A DNA stretch of 64,000 bases from Hydractinia symbiolongicarpus (GCF_029227915.1 NC_079883.1:11470001-11534000); one strand, 5' to 3'; counted from the stretch's first letter, positions 1-8,693 are shown. Notes: generated by a model from the sequence alone, not told the origin. Made by a program: numbers and translations.

Positions 1-553
<553 letters not shown>

Positions 554-574
554 GCATCTTACCAAACAAAAAAC

Positions 575-590
575 GGCTATTTTTATAGCC
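575..590 (+). promoter_or_regulatory. H3 mRNA 3' stem-loop
   Basis: GGCTAT, TTTT and ATAGCC form a 6 bp stem with a 4 nt loop, 22 nt after the H3 stop codon. This has the geometry of the SLBP-bound histone 3' end signal. The fifth stem base is A where the usual animal consensus has a pyrimidine. ACACATCCATAAAAAATATT follows as the candidate U7-pairing region. Confidence 0.93.
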
Positions 591-866
591 ACACATCCAT
601 AAAAAATATTACGGCTAGCTTTTTATATCAAACTTTGTTCTGCTTTCTGTTTAAATTTTATGCTACATAAAAATTTTATGCTACATAAAGTTTGACAATG
701 TTAAAAATATGAAGGGCAAGAAAAGTAAAAGCAAGAAAATAAGAAATTTAAAAACGAAAATACTTAAACTTAGGGAATCTAATCTTAAAATTACTCTTTT
801 TTAACTGTTTAAGTGACTTAAACAAGTTTAACTTTGTGCCAAGATAATGTTTTTTTGTAAATGTGT
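591..866. other. H3/H1 convergent spacer with short repeats
   Basis: This AT-rich stretch has no gene. An 18 bp direct repeat (AAATTTTATGCTACATAA) occurs twice in tandem at 653-688. An inverted repeat at 806-824 has 9 bp arms around a central G. A purine-rich tract runs at about 708-760. The right end holds the downstream element of H1 on the minus strand. Confidence 0.7.
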
Positions 867-882
867 GGCTATAAAAATAGCC
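867..882 (-). promoter_or_regulatory. H1 mRNA 3' stem-loop
   Basis: On the minus strand this reads as the same 16-mer as the H3 stem-loop, 32 nt beyond the H1 stop codon. Downstream in RNA sense follows ACACATTTACAAAAAAACATT in two blocks, matching the A-rich element behind the other histone genes. Confidence 0.93.
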
Positions 883-914
883 GTTTGTTAATGTAATAGC
901 CAGATACACACAAA

Positions 915-1466
915 TTATTTTTTTGCGGTCTTCTTTGCTGCCTTTTTGGGAGTCTTTTTGACCTTCTTTGCTGCAGGTTTTTTAGCAACAGGCTTCTTTG
1001 TGGGTTTCTTAGCTGCTGGTTTCTTAGCCGAGGCTTTCTTTGTGGCAGGCTTCTTTGCTGCTTTCTTTGGCGTGCTCTTCTTTGCTGGCTTCTTTTTTGG
1101 TGTACTTTTCTTTGCAGTAGGCTTCTTTGCCGTTGGCTTTTTTGCTGCGGCCTTTTTCTTAGGTTTTTCTTTTTTTACCTGACCTAGCTTGAATGATCCA
1201 GAAGCACCAGTGCCTTTAGTTTGAATCAAATCGCCTGATGTTACTCCTCGTTTAAGAGCCATTTTCAGATGATGATCTGAGTTTTCAGCAACTTTGTAAT
1301 TTGCATGAATATATTTTGTAATAGCTTGGCGAGATGAACCACCGCGTTCCTTTAGGGTAGCGATAGCAGCCTTGATCATGTCCACATATTTAGGGTGATC
1401 AGCTGTCTTCTTTGCAGCAGGTTTCTTCTTGGGTGCGATTTTCTTTGGAGAAGCTGCTTCACTCAT
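915..1466 (-). CDS. H1: Linker histone H1, unit 1
   Basis: This linker histone binds the nucleosome dyad and linker DNA. It has 183 residues in three parts: a short basic N-tail starting MSEAASPKK, a winged-helix globular domain at about residues 21-95 (from DHPKY through GASGSFKLG), and a Lys/Ala/Pro-rich tail with PTAKK repeats and S/TPKK motifs of the CDK-site kind. I chose the Met at 1466 rather than an in-frame Met nine codons upstream (1493), because MSEAASPKK is the expected H1 N-terminus and the extra residues (DCCKKTLK) are atypical. The gene is convergent with H3. An AAACACA box at 1631-1637 and an E2F motif at 1610-1621 lie upstream, consistent with S-phase expression. Confidence 0.96.
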   Translation of the reverse strand: MSEAASPKKIAPKKKPAAKKTADHPKYVDMIKAAIATLKERGGSSRQAITKYIHANYKVAENSDHHLKMALKRGVTSGDLIQTKGTGASGSFKLGQVKKEKPKKKAAAKKPTAKKPTAKKSTPKKKPAKKSTPKKAAKKPATKKASAKKPAAKKPTKKPVAKKPAAKKVKKTPKKAAKKTAKK

Positions 1467-1650
1467 TTTTAATGTTTTCTTACAACAATCCAACGATAAA
1501 CGATGCTTGTTATCACAGTAGAAGTATACTAAACATTACCGTGTAAATGAGATATAATTTAAGACGGTGCGAAGTATGCGGACGTAAAAGTACCACTCCC
1601 GGGAATTGATTTGGCGCGAAAACAGAAATGTGTGTTTCTGTACATCGTAT
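1467..1650 (-). promoter_or_regulatory. H1 promoter with E2F site and H1 box
   Basis: TTTGGCGCGAAA at 1610-1621 is an exact E2F consensus. TGTGTTT at 1631-1637 reads AAACACA on the H1 strand, the H1-specific AC box. No clear CCAAT is present. TATA candidates are weak (a TATA-containing stretch near 1525-1530 and TTATATC near 1550-1557). Motif functions are inferred from metazoan H1 genes. Confidence 0.65.
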
Positions 1651-2045
1651 AATGTCCGTTTTGGGTGCCGCGACTATGCGAAAGCATGTTAATTTTTATT
1701 TGTAGCACGACGCAATAGTCTGAAAGAGAAGCTGCTGGAGTTTGAGGTCTTCAGCATTACATCTACTCTGTTAATTTGGGCTTCTTCCGCGCCCGTGTTA
1801 GGATTTTCATAAAGCGTTCTTTGGTTTGCGTTGCGTATGTCGGCCTACATCATCGACACGGCCTGTTTCCGGCTATTAGGAGCAATTCATATATTGGGCA
1901 CTGCGTTTCGACTTTTTTATTAGACCACAGTAAAAAAATTCACTCACAGAAGTCCCTTTCTTTCATGGCTACAAACACGAAGAATTCTGTCGTAAGTAAA
2001 ACGAATGCGCAAGCCAAAATAACGATGGGGCGAAGTCATAAGCAT
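1651..2045. other. Spacer between H1 promoter and tRNA-Arg
   Basis: About 395 bp that is visibly richer in GC and CpG than the histone spacers. I recognise no gene: it was checked by eye for U4, U5, U6, U7 and spliced-leader hallmarks on both strands and none were found. Open frames here are short and not protein-like. Confidence 0.6.
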
Positions 2046-2118
2046 GGCCCTGTGGCCCAATGGATAAGGCATCTGACTACGAATCAGGGGATTCCAGGTT
2101 CGACTCCTGGCAGGGTCG
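2046..2118 (+). tRNA. trnR-ACG: tRNA-Arg(ACG), unit 1
   Basis: A 73 nt tRNA with all arms. The acceptor GGCCCTG pairs with CAGGGTC (one G-T pair), followed by discriminator G. The anticodon stem closes the loop CTACGAA with anticodon ACG. The TPSI arm is CCAGG-TTCGACT-CCTGG. The internal pol III promoter is complete: A box TGGCCCAATGG and B box GGTTCGACTCC. No CCA is encoded, as expected in eukaryotes. Once A34 becomes inosine it reads CGU, CGC and CGA, the commonest Arg codons in the adjacent H3 and H4 genes. The next run of four or more T on the sense strand is about 200 nt downstream (2320-2324), which is unusual for a pol III gene. Confidence 0.97.
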
Positions 2119-2386
2119 CACTGTCGCATTTCGGCTGCATGGTCTACTGTGTAACGCGCGCGCACGTTCTGGCGTAATGCGTTGATAAACGGAATGTACG
2201 CAGTCATATTGGAAAGTAATATCACGCACTTAGTATCGTCGCCTTTGTTAGCATTCATGTAAGTTACCATCCACTCGCTACAGTCGCTCTCCATCCTACG
2301 GCTAAATCAACAGCCGTGATTTTTACTATGTCGCCGTCCATCCGTACGCGGTGACAGTTGTAAGCTTTACAGTAACGTGACATGCT
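2119..2386. other. Spacer between tRNA-Arg and the U2 promoter
   Basis: Moderate-GC sequence with no recognised gene. The first T5 run after the tRNA lies at 2320-2324. Any longer U2 enhancer element (DSE) would lie here, but I see no octamer motif. Confidence 0.5.
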
Positions 2387-2440
2387 CCACAAGCAGTTAC
2401 GGTGTGTGGACGATGCCTATCATGGCAACGCTTGTTCTTT
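2387..2440 (+). promoter_or_regulatory. U2 snRNA promoter with candidate PSE
   Basis: CCACAAGCA at 2387-2395 starts 54 bp upstream of the U2 5' end. A second block, CATGGCAACG at 2421-2430, begins 34 bp further on. The U1 promoter has CCACAAGCA at -57 and CATGCTACGG 33 bp after it. Position and sharing fit the SNAPc-bound proximal sequence element of animal snRNA genes. Confidence 0.65.
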
Positions 2441-2626
2441 ATCGCTTCTCGGCCTAATGGCTAAGATCAAGTGTAGTATCTGTTCTTATCAGTTTAATAT
2501 CTGGTAGGCCATTCTCTGAATGGTCAGTATATTAATCTGATTTTTGGCCTTGGGTCATGGAGGTGGATTCATTCACGCCGTGACCACGGGTTGCCTTGGT
2601 GTTGCACTATTACCGATGGCGGCCCA
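2441..2626 (+). ncRNA. U2: U2 spliceosomal snRNA, unit 1
   Basis: This RNA pairs with the intron branch point in the spliceosome. The 5' end ATCGCTTCTCGGCC and the following AAGATCAAGTGTAGTATCTG match animal U2. The branch-point recognition sequence GTAGTA is at 2473-2478, and stem IIa/IIb sequences follow. The Sm site ATTTTTGG is at 2540-2547. The 3' stems (about 2555-2625) have diverged in sequence but keep the general plan, including the CCTTGGTGTTGCACTATTACC region that resembles the U2B''-bound loop. Length is about 186 nt against 187-191 nt in vertebrates. The 3' end is estimated. Confidence 0.95.
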
Positions 2627-2760
2627 CATAAGCAATAAAAGAATAATAGCAGTCCTCTTTCCGACGGCACTCTGCATAGTCTACGGCGGGAACAAAACGC
2701 GTACACTGGGGGAGAATACAGCCTATGCCCCGCGACACGGCAGTTTATAACACACTCAAG

Positions 2761-2817
2761 CCACAAGCATTAACAAACTTTGAAGGGTACCCTCATGCTA
2801 CGGTGCAGTTCCAACTC
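2761..2817 (+). promoter_or_regulatory. U1 snRNA promoter with candidate PSE
   Basis: CCACAAGCA at 2761-2769 begins 57 bp upstream of the U1 start and is identical to the motif at the same place before U2. CATGCTACGG at 2794-2803 corresponds to the second U2 block. There is no TATA box, as expected of a pol II snRNA gene. Confidence 0.65.
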
Positions 2818-2982
2818 ATACTTACCTGACGGGGAAGTAAAGACTGATCAATGAGGGTTTTCTTCCAGAGTGAGGCTCTTGCATTGCACTACGCTTGGGC
2901 TGACCTCTGCGATTACTGCAAACGTCAGTAACTCGACCGTACAATTTCTGGTAGTGGGGGCCTGCGTCCGCGCTCGCCCCCT
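2818..2982 (+). ncRNA. U1: U1 spliceosomal snRNA, unit 1
   Basis: This RNA recognises the 5' splice site. It starts ATACTTACCTG, the conserved segment that pairs with the splice donor. Loop I keeps GATCA, part of the U1-70K site. Loop II has ATTGCACTAC, close to the U1A site ATTGCACTCC. The Sm site AATTTCTGG lies at 2943-2951, and the final hairpin GGGGGCCTGCGTCCGCGCTCGCCCCC ends the RNA (written here as positions 2956-2981). Length is about 165 nt, matching vertebrate U1 (164 nt). A weak 3' box-like GTCAAAATGAATGA follows at about 2989. Confidence 0.96.
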
Positions 2983-3331
2983 CCTTAAGTCAAAATGAAT
3001 GAGCTTAGAAAAGTTGCGCGGCCAAATGTCGGTGGTGACTTAAACGCTAAGGTAAAACCTCGCTTGGCTGTTACGAAACGTGATTGCGATATAAGTCCTC
3101 GGAAGGCGGCGGAATTTTATTTTATTTGCCATTCCGTCAGGGTTATTGGATGATCGGCAATAGATCGAGTTTGTATGCATTTGAAAGCTCTTTTTTCTCG
3201 TACTATCACCTGAAAATGTCGTAGGAAAATGTCATAGGAAACACTTTCAACAACCGCCACGTTCCTTAATTGTTATAACAAGAAATATATCACAGCACCA
3301 TTGAAATGAAAAGGCAACAAATGAAAATGAA
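2983..3331. other. Spacer between U1 and 5S rRNA
   Basis: About 350 bp. The left part may act as the U1 3' box. No further RNA gene could be recognised. C- and D-box-like fragments occur (for example GGATGATC near 3150 and CTGA near 3210) but do not form a convincing snoRNA. A near-repeat AAAATGTCGTAGG / AAAATGTCATAGG occurs at about 3214-3240. Confidence 0.5.
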
Positions 3332-3451
3332 AAGCCTACGACACCGGGAGTTCCCAGGCGGTCCCCCATCCAAGTACTATCCCGGCCCGACGATGCTTAA
3401 CTTCCGTGATCAGACGAGAACGGGTGTGTTCATCGTGGTATGGCCGTAGAC
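3332..3451 (-). rRNA. 5S: 5S ribosomal RNA, unit 1
   Basis: About 120 nt on the minus strand. It begins GTCTACGGCCATACCAC and ends GTAGGCTT with complementary ends (helix I). The internal control region includes the box A-like AAGTTAAGCA and the box C stretch GTACTTGGATGGGGGACCGCC, which bind TFIIIA/TFIIIC. A short T4 run (3330-3333 on this strand) ends the gene and is the likely pol III terminator. An AT-rich AAAATAAATT lies 23-32 bp upstream (3474-3483), where a TATA-like element sits in some animal 5S genes. The gene faces U1 and runs in the same direction as H2A. Confidence 0.97.
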
Positions 3452-3610
3452 ATTAGTAGGGGCAAATACGTGCAATTTATTTTGACGTTGTGATCAAATT
3501 TTTTTATTTAATTTCTTTGAGTTACTTAGGACAAGGCGTATGCATGGATTATCTATTAGACTTTAAGGTTATAGTTTTGTGAAAAAAACAATGTTTTTTT
3601 AAAGATGTGT

Positions 3611-3626
3611 GGCTATAAAAATAGCC
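3611..3626 (-). promoter_or_regulatory. H2A mRNA 3' stem-loop
   Basis: The same 16-mer as at H3, H1 and H4, 23 nt beyond the H2A stop. Downstream in RNA sense comes ACACATCTTT followed by AAAAAAACATT. Confidence 0.93.
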
Positions 3627-3648
3627 GTTGTTTTCTGAGTGTAGCGGT

Positions 3649-4029
3649 TTACTTCTTCTGTCCTTTGTCGTTCTTCTTTGGGAGTAAGACAGCTTGAATG
3701 TTTGACAAAACACCACCAGCTGCAATGGTTACACCGCTCAAAAGTTTGTTTAATTCTTCATCATTACGAACAGCCAATTGTAAATGTCTTGGAATAATCC
3801 TAGCTTTTTTGTTGTCTCTTGCTGCGTTACCAGCCAACTCCAATATCTCAGCAGATAAATATTCCAAGACGGCTGCTAAGTAAACTGGTGCTCCAGATCC
3901 AATTCGGTTAGCATAGTGCCCTCTACGAAGGAATCTATGCACTCTACCGACTGGAAATTGAAGTCCAGCTCTTGAGGATCTTGTCTTGGCTTTAGCCTTA
4001 GCTTTTCCACCTTTTCCACGTCCAGACAT
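3649..4029 (-). CDS. H2A: Histone H2A, unit 1 (P109S copy)
   Basis: Core histone of 126 residues with canonical fold and the start MSGRGKGGK. The acidic patch is intact (E56/E61/E64-type residues in [14 protein letters not shown] and the NDEEL motif), and the C-terminal PKK carries the ubiquitin-acceptor lysines. The short tail ends KNDKGQKK with no SQ motif, so this is not H2A.X. Two departures from typical animal H2A: Ala104 replaces the Gln that fibrillarin methylates (VTIAAGG instead of VTIAQGG), and the loop reads [10 protein letters not shown]. This copy alone has Ser109 instead of Pro (codon 3703-3705) in the conserved VLPNIQ docking segment. Divergent from H2B. Confidence 0.97.
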   Translation of the reverse strand: MSGRGKGGKAKAKAKTRSSRAGLQFPVGRVHRFLRRGHYANRIGSGAPVYLAAVLEYLSAEILELAGNAARDNKKARIIPRHLQLAVRNDEELNKLLSGVTIAAGGVLSNIQAVLLPKKNDKGQKK

Positions 4030-4313
4030 AACTGCGATTTGATTTGTAAGTTAATACAAAAACGTACGAATATTTAACGTAAGTGTTAACGAAATAAACT
4101 TTACTCGTTTTTTCATCATAAAAATAGGATCGAAATCATGTTTTTTTAACCAATCATAATTAAGTATTAAACAAAAGATTTTTTTTTTAACCAATTAAAT
4201 TGCGTATCGGCGTTTTCGGATCGAATTCGATCCGATTTTTTTACTTATAAACAAAAAGTTTTGACTTGCAGTTTAATGCTTATTTACAAGTTAAGTAGCA
4301 AAAATTTTTAACC
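4030..4313. promoter_or_regulatory. H2A/H2B divergent promoter
   Basis: A 284 bp AT-rich bidirectional promoter. Two CCAAT boxes (plus strand) lie at 4150-4154 and 4191-4195. A TATA box TATAAA at 4246-4251 lies 63 bp before the H2B start codon. On the H2A side TATTTTTATG (4117-4126, minus) is TATA-like. A perfect 20 bp palindrome at 4216-4235 (centre GAATTC) sits between the CCAAT boxes and the H2B TATA. The compact shared layout suggests co-regulation of the H2A/H2B pair. Confidence 0.75.
4216..4235. repeat. Perfect 20 bp palindrome in the H2A/H2B promoter
   Basis: TCGGATCGAATTCGATCCGA reads the same on both strands. It is present in every unit that retains the region. In unit 6 it follows a 6 bp duplication (TATCGG). 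It may bind a dimeric factor serving both genes; its function is unknown. Confidence 0.9.
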
Positions 4314-4718
4314 ATGTCTGACGCAGCAGCTAAAGGAGGAAAACAGGCACCTAAAGTAGCCAAGAAAGGTGAAAAAAGAGCCGGCAAAAAAGGAGGAAAG
4401 ATTGGTGGAACTGGTGAAAAGAAACGCAAGAGAAAGAGAAAGGAAAGTTATGCTATTTACATCTACAATGTTTTGAAACAAGTTCACCCAGATGTCGGAG
4501 TTTCAAGCAAAGCTATGAGCATCATGAACTCATTTGTCAACGACATCTTTGAGCGCATTGCTTCCGAAGCTTCGCGTTTGGCTCTTCAAAACAAAAAGTC
4601 GACCATCTCTTCTCGTGAAATTCAAACCGCAGTACGTCTTCTCTTGCCTGGAGAACTTGCAAAACACGCAGTCAGTGAAGGAACAAAAGCCGTCACAAAA
4701 TACACAAGCAGCAAGTAA
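4314..4718 (+). CDS. H2B: Histone H2B, unit 1
   Basis: Core histone of 134 residues, about eight longer than human H2B because of an extended Gly/Lys-rich tail ([14 protein letters not shown] to [10 protein letters not shown]). The histone fold starts at [11 protein letters not shown]. The C-terminal helix [26 protein letters not shown], with the ubiquitin-acceptor Lys, is unchanged from other animals. Residues 91-92 are Leu-Gln where almost all H2Bs have His-Tyr (RLALQNKK against RLAHYNKR). That Tyr contacts H4 in the H2B-H4 four-helix bundle. The change is in every complete copy, so it is not an error. The gene is divergent from H2A and convergent with H4, and its mRNA ends in a stem-loop of different sequence (4742-4757). 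Confidence 0.98.
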   Translation: MSDAAAKGGKQAPKVAKKGEKRAGKKGGKIGGTGEKKRKRKRKESYAIYIYNVLKQVHPDVGVSSKAMSIMNSFVNDIFERIASEASRLALQNKKSTISSREIQTAVRLLLPGELAKHAVSEGTKAVTKYTSSK

Positions 4719-4741
4719 ACCAACGTCTACCAAACACAAAC

Positions 4742-4757
4742 GGTCTTTTTTAAGACC
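4742..4757 (+). promoter_or_regulatory. H2B mRNA 3' stem-loop (divergent sequence)
   Basis: GGTCTT, TTTT and AAGACC keep the 6 bp stem and 4 nt loop but differ from the 16-mer shared by the other four histone genes. ACACATCTTT and AAAAAAACATT follow, matching the H2A downstream element. Confidence 0.92.
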
Positions 4758-5140
4758 ACACATCTTTAAAAAAACATTTACTTGGCGTCACTACAAGTTA
4801 ACCGAAGTTAATAAAACTTCTAAATAATGTGCTTAAGAACACTAGCCTACATTTAAAATACTTCCCCATGTGTGTGTGTGGATTAGCTTCACTTTTCATA
4901 CGTATTATTAGCTGTACTTGCAGAAAAGACAAGTACATTGATCCATGTTATTGCTTACATTTAACTTAACCCAGCTTTTCACGGAAACACTCCCAGGCAA
5001 ATTAACCCTACAAAGTATTTCTAAATTTTTTTTGTGTCATATATGACATAGTATCGTATAGCAATAAATGTAACTGTGACAAGACTTTACACATTGTGTA
5101 ATTTGGAAGCGTGCACAAAGTAATGTTTTAAAAGATTTGT
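4758..5140. other. H2B/H4 convergent spacer
   Basis: About 380 bp of AT-rich sequence without a recognised gene. It contains a (TG)6 run at about 4869-4880 and a perfect 14 bp palindrome, TGTCATATATGACA, at 5035-5048. The ends hold the downstream elements of H2B and H4. Confidence 0.65.
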
Positions 5141-5156
5141 GGCTATAAAAATAGCC
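5141..5156 (-). promoter_or_regulatory. H4 mRNA 3' stem-loop
   Basis: The common 16-mer, 25 nt beyond the H4 stop. Downstream in RNA sense follows ACAAATCTTTTAAAACATT, a slightly shorter version of the A-rich element. Confidence 0.93.
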
Positions 5157-5180
5157 GTTTTTGTTGAGCAATGACAACGC

Positions 5181-6429
<1,249 letters not shown>

Positions 6430-6790
6430 GCATCTTACCAAACAAAAAACGGCTATTTTTATAGCCACACATCCATAAAAAATATTACGGCTAGCTTTTT
6501 ATATCAAACTTTGTTCTGCTTTCTGTTTAAATTTTATGCTACATAAAAATTTTATGCTACATAAAGTTTGACAATGTTAAAAATATGAAGGGCAAGAAAA
6601 GTAAAAGCAAGAAAATAAGAAATTTAAAAACGAAAATACTTAAACTTAGGGAATCTAATCTTAAAATTACTCTTTTTTAACTGTTTAAGTGACTTAAACA
6701 AGTTTAACTTTGTACCAAGATAATGTTTTTTTGTAAATGTGTGGCTATAAAAATAGCCGTTTGTTAATGTAATAGCCAGATACACACAAA

Positions 6791-7342
6791 TTATTTTTTT
6801 GCGGTCTTCTTTGCTGCCTTTTTGGGAGTCTTTTTGACCTTCTTTGCTGCAGGTTTTTTAGCAACAGGCTTCTTTGTGGGTTTCTTAGCTGCTGGTTTCT
6901 TAGCCGAGGCTTTCTTTGTGGCAGGCTTCTTTGCTGCTTTCTTTGGCGTGCTCTTCTTTGCTGGCTTCTTTTTTGGTGTACTTTTCTTTGCAGTAGGCTT
7001 CTTTGCCGTTGGCTTTTTTGCTGCGGCCTTTTTCTTAGGTTTTTCTTTTTTTACCTGACCTAGCTTGAATGATCCAGAAGCACCAGTGCCTTTAGTTTGA
7101 ATCAAATCGCCTGATGTTACTCCTCGTTTAAGAGCCATTTTCAGATGATGATCTGAGTTTTCAGCAACTTTGTAATTTGCATGAATATATTTTGTAATAG
7201 CTTGGCGAGATGAACCACCGCGTTCCTTTAGGGTAGCGATAGCAGCCTTGATCATGTCCACATATTTAGGGTGATCAGCTGTCTTCTTTGCAGCAGGTTT
7301 CTTCTTGGGTGCGATTTTCTTTGGAGAAGCTGCTTCACTCAT
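6791..7342 (-). CDS. H1: Linker histone H1, unit 2
   Basis: Protein identical to the copy at 915. Stem-loop at 6743-6758; E2F motif at 7486-7497. Confidence 0.96.
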   Translation of the reverse strand: MSEAASPKKIAPKKKPAAKKTADHPKYVDMIKAAIATLKERGGSSRQAITKYIHANYKVAENSDHHLKMALKRGVTSGDLIQTKGTGASGSFKLGQVKKEKPKKKAAAKKPTAKKPTAKKSTPKKKPAKKSTPKKAAKKPATKKASAKKPAAKKPTKKPVAKKPAAKKVKKTPKKAAKKTAKK

Positions 7343-7921
7343 TTTTAATGTTTTCTTACAACAATCCAACGATAAACGATGCTTGTTATCACAGTAGAAG
7401 TATACTAAACATTACCGTGTAAATGAGATATAATTTAAGACGGTGCGAAGTATGCGGACGTAAAAGTACCACTCCCGGGAATTGATTTGGCGCGAAAACA
7501 GAAATGTGTGTTTCTGTACATCGTATAATGTCCGTTTTGGGTGCCGCGACTATGCGAAAGCATGTTAATTTTTATTTGTAGCACGACGCAATAGTCTGAA
7601 AGAGAAGCTGCTGGAGTTTGAGGTCTTCAGCATTACATCTACTCTGTTAATTTGGGCTTCTTCCGCGCCCGTGTTAGGATTTTCATAAAGCGTTCTTTGG
7701 TTTGCGTTGCGTATGTCGGCCTACATCATCGACACGGCCTGTTTCCGGCTATTAGGAGCAATTCATATATTGGGCACTGCGTTTCGACTTTTTTATTAGA
7801 CCACAGTAAAAAAATTCACTCACAGAAGTCCCTTTCTTTCATGGCTACAAACACGAAGAATTCTGTCGTAAGTAAAACGAATGCGCAAGCCAAAATAACG
7901 ATGGGGCGAAGTCATAAGCAT

Positions 7922-7994
7922 GGCCCTGTGGCCCAATGGATAAGGCATCTGACTACGAATCAGGGGATTCCAGGTTCGACTCCTGGCAGGGTCG
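7922..7994 (+). tRNA. trnR-ACG: tRNA-Arg(ACG), unit 2
   Basis: Same sequence as the copy at 2046, with an intact G1:C72 pair and no nearby T4 terminator. Confidence 0.97.
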
Positions 7995-8316
7995 CACTGT
8001 CGCATTTCGGCTGCATGGTCTACTGTGTAACGCGCGCGCACGTTCTGGCGTAATGCGTTGATAAACGGAATGTACGCAGTCATATTGGAAAGTAATATCA
8101 CGCACTTAGTATCGTCGCCTTTGTTAGCATTCATGTAAGTTACCATCCACTCGCTACAGTCGCTCTCCATCCTACGGCTAAATCAACAGCCGTGATTTTT
8201 ACTATGTCGCCGTCCATCCGTACGCGGTGACAGTTGTAAGCTTTACAGTAACGTGACATGCTCCACAAGCAGTTACGGTGTGTGGACGATGCCTATCATG
8301 GCAACGCTTGTTCTTT

Positions 8317-8502
8317 ATCGCTTCTCGGCCTAATGGCTAAGATCAAGTGTAGTATCTGTTCTTATCAGTTTAATATCTGGTAGGCCATTCTCTGAATGGT
8401 CAGTATATTAATCTGATTTTTGGCCTTGGGTCATGGAGGTGGATTCATTCACGCCGTGACCACGGGTTGCCTTGGTGTTGCACTATTACCGATGGCGGCC
8501 CA
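8317..8502 (+). ncRNA. U2: U2 snRNA, unit 2
   Basis: Same sequence as the copy at 2441, preceded by the CCACAAGCA motif at 8263-8271. Confidence 0.95.
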
Positions 8503-8693
8503 CATAAGCAATAAAAGAATAATAGCAGTCCTCTTTCCGACGGCACTCTGCATAGTCTACGGCGGGAACAAAACGCGTACACTGGGGGAGAATACAGCCT
8601 ATGCCCCGCGACACGGCAGTTTATAACACACTCAAGCCACAAGCATTAACAAACTTTGAAGGGTACCCTCATGCTACGGTGCAGTTCCAACTC

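Noticed and set aside
653-688. 18 bp direct repeat as target-site duplication of a mobile element
   Set aside because: The copies are adjacent with nothing between them, so it is a simple tandem duplication.
946-1182. Phe/Ala/Gly-rich plus-strand frame resembling a membrane protein
   Set aside because: It is the antisense shadow of the Lys/Ala/Pro-rich H1 tail.
1467-1493. Upstream Met extending H1 by nine residues (MDCCKKTLK)
   Set aside because: MSEAASPKK is the standard H1 start and the extension is atypical; the later Met is preferred.
1776-2177. 133-residue open frame overlapping the tRNA-Arg gene
   Set aside because: It begins with a TTG rather than ATG, runs through the tRNA, and has no family resemblance; conserved only because the repeat is homogenised.
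1944-2294. 116-residue minus-strand frame containing ARSRTWNPLIRSQ
   Set aside because: That peptide is the usual false translation of antisense tRNA.
2544-2766. Short frames over the U2 3' half and U2/U1 spacer on both strands
   Set aside because: They lie over a structured RNA gene and have no protein-like features.
2983-3331. Possible C/D snoRNA or U7 snRNA in the U1/5S spacer
   Set aside because: C- and D-box-like fragments are imperfect and lack terminal pairing; no U7-type Sm site is present.
3452-3610. Possible spliced-leader RNA gene near 5S, as found in some animals
   Set aside because: No splice donor plus Sm site arrangement could be found in this or the other spacers on either strand.
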